Assembly (NCBI RefSeq): GCF_005116455.1
Contig: NZ_SWBP01000001.1
Location: 1,170,067 to 1,234,066, forward strand
Length of the DNA stretch: 64,000 nucleotides
Source: Pedobacter cryophilus
Lineage (GTDB): Bacteria > Bacteroidota > Bacteroidia > Sphingobacteriales > Sphingobacteriaceae
Direction of reading: 5' to 3'
The notes under the pieces are model-generated. The model was not told where the DNA came from, ran no database searches, and was given only the letters and a program-made list of their open reading frames with translations. This document shows positions 62,201 through 64,000 of the stretch, piece by piece (position 1 is the stretch's first letter; every line of letters starts with the position of its first letter). The position numbers were made by a program, and so were the translations under genes.

Positions 62201-64000
62201 AAGCGTAACTGCGGGAGCAATAAACAATGCAGTAGGAACAATAACCTACAGTTGGAAAAACAGTGCAAACGTAGTAGTCGGTACCACAGCCACCGTCAAC
62301 AATCAACCAGCAGACACCTATACGCTTACGATAACAGATAATTGTTTCACCAGAACCAATACGGTATCGATAGCAGAACCAGCTGCCTTAACCTTAGCAA
62401 CATCTACAAAAACCGATGCCACCTGTAACGCCACCTCAACCGGAAGCGTAACCGCCGGAGCAGTAAACAATGTGGTAGGAACAGTCACTTACAGCTGGAA
62501 AAATAGTGCTAACGTAGAAGTCGGTACAACAGAAACTATAACCAATCTGCTAGCAGGAGTTTACACTTTAACTATCAGCGATAATTGTTTTACCAGAACC
62601 AACACCGTAACCATTACAGAACCAGCCGCTTTAACTTTAGGAACATCCACAAAAACAGATGCCACTTGTAATGCGACCTCAACCGGAAGCGTAACTGCCG
62701 GAGAAATAAATAATTCAGTTGGAACAGTCACTTACAGCTGGAAAAACAGTTCAAACGTAGAAATCGGTACAACAGCCACCGTAAATAATTTACCAGCAGG
62801 AGTTTACACTTTAACAGTAACAGATGATTGTTTTACCAGAACCAATACCGTAACAATATCAGAACCAGCCGCATTAACTTTAGCCATTTCGACAAAAACT
62901 GATGCCACTTGTAACACCACCTCGACAGGAAGCGTAACTGCCGGAGCAGTAAACAATGCAGTTGGAGTCTTAACTTACAGTTGGAAAAACAGTGTAAACG
63001 TAGAAGTCGGTACCACAGCCACCGTAAACAATTTACCAGCAGACACCTATACGCTAACAGTAACAGATAATTGTTTTACCAGAACCAATACAGTAACAAT
63101 ATCAGAACCAGCCGCCTTAACCTTAGCCACATCCACAAAAACTGATGCCACTTGTAACGCCACTTCAACCGGAAGCGTAACTGCGGGAACGGTCAATAAT
63201 GCAGTTGGAGTCTTAACTTACAGCTGGAAAAACAGTGCAAACGTAGAAGTTGGAACCACAGTAACCGTAAATAATTTACCGGCAGATACCTACACGCTTA
63301 CAGTAACAGATGATTGTTTTACCAGAACCAATACAGTAACAATAGCAGAACCAGCTGCCTTAACTTTAGCGCCATCTACAAAAACCGATGCTACTTGTAA
63401 CGCTACTTCAACCGGAAGCGTAACTGCCGGAGCAATAAACAATGCAGTCGGAACAGTTACTTACAGTTGGAAAAACAGTGTAAACGTAGTAATCGGTACC
63501 ACAGCAACTGTAAATAATTTACCGGCAGATACCTACACGCTTACGGTAACAGATGATTGTTTCACCAGAACCAACACCGTAACGATAGCAGAACCAGCTG
63601 CCTTAACTTTAGCGCCATCTACAAAAACCGATGCTACTTGTAACGCTACTTCAACCGGAAGCGTAACTGCCGGAGTAGTCAACAATGCAGTTGGAACATT
63701 AACTTACAGTTGGAAAAACAGTGTAAACGTAGTAATCGGTACCACAGCAACTGTAAATAATTTACCGGCAGATACCTACACGCTTACGGTAACAGATGAT
63801 TGTTTCACCAGAACTAACACCGTAACGATAGCAGAACCAGCTGCCTTAACTTTAGCTATTTCGACTAAAACCGATGCCACTTGTAACGCCACTTCAACCG
63901 GAAGCGTAACTGCGGGAGCAGTAAACAATGCAGTTGGAACAATAACCTACATTTGGAAAAATAGTGCAAACGTAGAAGTCGGTACCACAGCAACTATAAA
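56214..64000 (+). CDS. Giant SprB-repeat surface protein, 3'-truncated by the window end
   Basis: The frame from the ATG at 56214 stays open to the last base (about 2595 codons), so the gene continues beyond the window. A signal sequence (LFLIFLLFFCITQNADSQ, residues about 41-58) follows a 40-residue basic leader; Met7 is an alternative start. Residues about 60-550 form a beta-rich domain with long Gly runs (GGAGNDHNAGGGGGG and similar). DUF11-like and carbohydrate-binding-like domains follow (to about 900), then more than 20 SprB-type repeats. Such proteins are exported by T9SS and act as gliding adhesins or surface polymers; the C-terminal sorting domain is not visible. Confidence 0.92.
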   Translation, partial: MTHSPKMPSVKVSGIFNRSNLYQVISSYFNFPHLFLSRKLFLIFLLFFCITQNADSQVCGTSGIDGPQNAVPPVNTYFPLGSTASLVAGSKTLTLLAVPPNDPNYNLSYGVTPIKSGDLILIIQMQDATFDYTNSNVYGSGLATFGADGLGGTGYTGLGTSGKFEYVVATSNVPLTGGVLTFRGAGAGSGAVNTYTNADFTATRGQRRFQVVRVPQYSNLILNSTITTPPYNGSVGGLIAFDVAGTMQFNGFIVDASERGFRGGYGPVATSGTNTNSVYAALSSSTRSVGKGEGIAGTPRYMWDGFNQVDNLAEGLPGGSYGRGAPANAGGAGNDHNAGGGGGGNGGFGGVGGRGWQGGGGNLSPLTSAGRPGSSIPADVSRLIMGGGGGGGDANNATSGVKGGVGGGIILINVEKIDGVGVIKSNGGVGQAGAFGSSPDGAGGGGAGGSIFVRSLAASPTANLTLEAKGGNGGNTKNDAGNEHGPGGGGGGGQIYTQVPSATILSDAQKGIAGKANNGAGITHGAANGFDGNVTSFITSDLPSYLQGGGSICYPILDVTLTELNAGAAGARAAGTTATYKLRVTNNIGGGNAGDVNVGFLMPYGFSLSTISATLSGDVAGPTSPAFTVGATGNITLGSYNISPGDYVEFTILVNIASNIPSGIYHASAQASYLDPTRTSVNPVRKITANDNPFAGSNTNYETGGISDVPGTNYNGELVTKSAEDVYINALAATDCNAVVNGDFSSGSLNQYGAPSYFGSWGVVNPATDKVNVVQQYVIFGPKGALIRNNGSDHFSLQQTVNSIKPSSNYTLTFSYSQLITLGCGSNATSKMQVEILDGTTNAVIVPATEFNANSYTPLIGNINFTTLASTNSVILKIIDPGSPNPACGVFIDNITITSPLSITTTKNNVSCKNLSDGSIVITSLANAAPPYKVSYSSDGGATYSTQINSGVITGSDTPISFTGLAAGNYIVKISDQNGCITTRNITINEPNILTLTGINTSILCYAGTSTVTLTAGGGTAPYQYSIDGTNFQGLNTFPDLIQGSYTFTVVDANSCSTTFPITITQPVALTLTGTNTSILCHGGASTVTLSASGGTGSLQYSLDGIVFQASNIFNGVLAGPQTFTVKDGNECIKTLLIDIAEPSLLTLAGANNDILCHGATADVTLTAVGGTGAYEYSKDGITFQTSNIFNVAAGSHTFTVKDANGCLTTFSTSLTEPAALTLTGTNAAILCNGGTTTVTLTASAGTGTYQYSKDGTTFQASNVFAGILAGAQTFTVKDANSCIKTFPISITEPSLLSLTATNTAILCNGGTATVTLSASGGTSTYQYSKDGVTYQSSNTFASQIAGSYTFYVKDFNNCIQTKTLIITEPAVLAVAETHQNINCFGDATGSIDVTISGGTLPYTFTWTNGETALDQSNLAAGTYTLNVTDANSCTISKTIIITQPPVISIAMSRVNVKCYGEATGGINVTLTGGTAPYTFEWNNGAITEDLNNVTAGNYSVTVTDSNGCLGFASLSITQPAAALTLTETHINNTCFAANAGSIDLSVSGGVSPYLYSWSSGQTIQDIASLAPGNYTVTVTDANSCTSTKTITITPLTPFTLSSSKIDVICNGAATGEINLNLSGGTLPYTIIWSNGATTANLQNLVAGTYSYTATDNNGCVINNSVTIIQPSALTFVGVNTSILCAGGTSNVTLTTSGGTGIYQYSKDGITFQSSNVYTDLLAGDYTFTVKDANNCIKTFSITISEPTLLTLTGSNTNILCFGETSSVTLTASGGTGAYQYSKDGITFQSSNSFSSLTAGTYTFSVKDANNCTKTFLITISEPTLLTLTGSNTNILCFGETSSVTLTASGGTGAYQYSKDGITFQSSNSFSGLTAGTYTFTVKDVNDCVKTFTTTIAEPTLLTLTGSNTAIQCNAGVSTVTLTSTGGSGTNLFSKDGINYQSSNQFNTLTAGAYTFYVKDVNGCQVTFPLTITEPAALTLSISTKTDATCNATSTGSVTAGAINNAVGTITYSWKNSANVVVGTTATVNNQPADTYTLTITDNCFTRTNTVSIAEPAALTLATSTKTDATCNATSTGSVTAGAVNNVVGTVTYSWKNSANVEVGTTETITNLLAGVYTLTISDNCFTRTNTVTITEPAALTLGTSTKTDATCNATSTGSVTAGEINNSVGTVTYSWKNSSNVEIGTTATVNNLPAGVYTLTVTDDCFTRTNTVTISEPAALTLAISTKTDATCNTTSTGSVTAGAVNNAVGVLTYSWKNSVNVEVGTTATVNNLPADTYTLTVTDNCFTRTNTVTISEPAALTLATSTKTDATCNATSTGSVTAGTVNNAVGVLTYSWKNSANVEVGTTVTVNNLPADTYTLTVTDDCFTRTNTVTIAEPAALTLAPSTKTDATCNATSTGSVTAGAINNAVGTVTYSWKNSVNVVIGTTATVNNLPADTYTLTVTDDCFTRTNTVTIAEPAALTLAPSTKTDATCNATSTGSVTAGVVNNAVGTLTYSWKNSVNVVIGTTATVNNLPADTYTLTVTDDCFTRTNTVTIAEPAALTLAISTKTDATCNATSTGSVTAGAVNNAVGTITYIWKNSANVEVGTTATI
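59181..60317 (+). repeat. First SprB repeat block, five units of 76 (75) residues
   Basis: Unit starts at 59181, 59409, 59637, 59862 and 60090, marked by E-P or Q-P at each boundary; spacing is 228 bp except one of 225. Each unit reads L-T-x-x-x-x-x-I-L-C...G-G-T...Y-Q-Y-S-x-D-G. Diverged units of the more usual SprB type follow to 61220. Confidence 0.85.
61221..62132 (+). repeat. Second SprB repeat block, four 228-bp units
   Basis: Units begin at 61221, 61449, 61677 and 61905, exactly 228 bp apart. The two middle units (61449-61904) are nearly identical at DNA level, indicating a recent duplication. Confidence 0.88.
62133..64000 (+). repeat. 243-bp tandem repeat array, at least 7.7 units
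   Basis: Unit starts at 62133, 62376, 62619, 62862, 63105, 63348, 63591 and 63834, with spacing exactly 243 bp (81 residues) throughout. Each starts EPAALTL and includes STKTDATCNATSTGSVTAG and TRTNTV. The array is cut by the window end. Confidence 0.95.

Noticed and set aside
62133..64000. CRISPR-like periodicity
   Set aside because: The 243-bp period is far too long, there are no unique spacers, and the frame is open and codes for protein repeats.

Overview
The window comes from the chromosome of a Bacteroidota bacterium, most likely a Sphingobacteriaceae (Pedobacter-like) species. This rests on the AT-rich, Shine-Dalgarno-poor gene starts, -7 promoter elements of the TAnnTTTG type, a bacillithiol BshA, PorZ of the type IX secretion system, a SprB-repeat giant surface protein, and the style of the dispersed intergenic repeats. 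No rRNA, tRNA, insertion sequence, phage or CRISPR array was found.

Layout. 1-3.8 kb: end of a SurA-like prolyl isomerase gene, a MoxR ATPase and small hypothetical proteins. 3.8-10 kb: a leftward run mutL - rhomboid - rhomboid - endonuclease/phosphatase-like - cysS. 10.1-17 kb: a rightward amidohydrolase and serine-hydrolase pair, a coiled-coil lipoprotein, bshA, and two FKBP-type lipoproteins. 17-21.4 kb, leftward: CPD photolyase, TIGR01777 epimerase, CBS-pair protein and SDR/DUF2867 protein. 21.6-29.2 kb, leftward: outer-membrane protein, GT39 glycosyltransferase, GtrA, then sucB and sucA. 29.3-41.9 kb: a dense light-response region (next paragraph). 41.9-50.7 kb: paired outer-membrane barrels, lspA - DksA-like - ileS, and an RND/MMPL exporter. 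50.7-56 kb: porZ - recO, a barrel protein, and a two-FAS1 lipoprotein. 56.2 kb to the window end: one open reading frame for a giant T9SS-type surface protein with a Gly-rich N-terminal domain and more than 20 SprB-like repeats. The last part is a 243-bp tandem array that runs off the window.

The most interesting region is 29.3-41.9 kb. On the left-facing side are a MerR regulator with the complete CarH/LitR adenosylcobalamin light-sensor signature, an iron-sulfur (PhrB-type) photolyase, a DASH cryptochrome and a 50-residue DUF2256 zinc-binding protein. Facing right are a DUF2805 protein and an operon PTPS - folE - SDR - flavin reductase - TetR, with an ABC1/AarF kinase behind it. This operon looks like a tetrahydrobiopterin-style pterin cassette, but its SDR lacks the catalytic tyrosine. 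Next come a DTE-type proton-pumping rhodopsin with the glycine window that permits a carotenoid antenna, a lycopene cyclase and the Blh carotene dioxygenase that makes retinal. The pterin operon and the rhodopsin carry the same promoter/operator module in the same register: TTTGT, then 9-bp perfect inverted arms TTTTGTTTA-N18-TAAACAAAA. This suggests that one regulator ties DNA photorepair, pterin synthesis and phototrophy together. That link is an inference from sequence; the shared module itself is directly visible.
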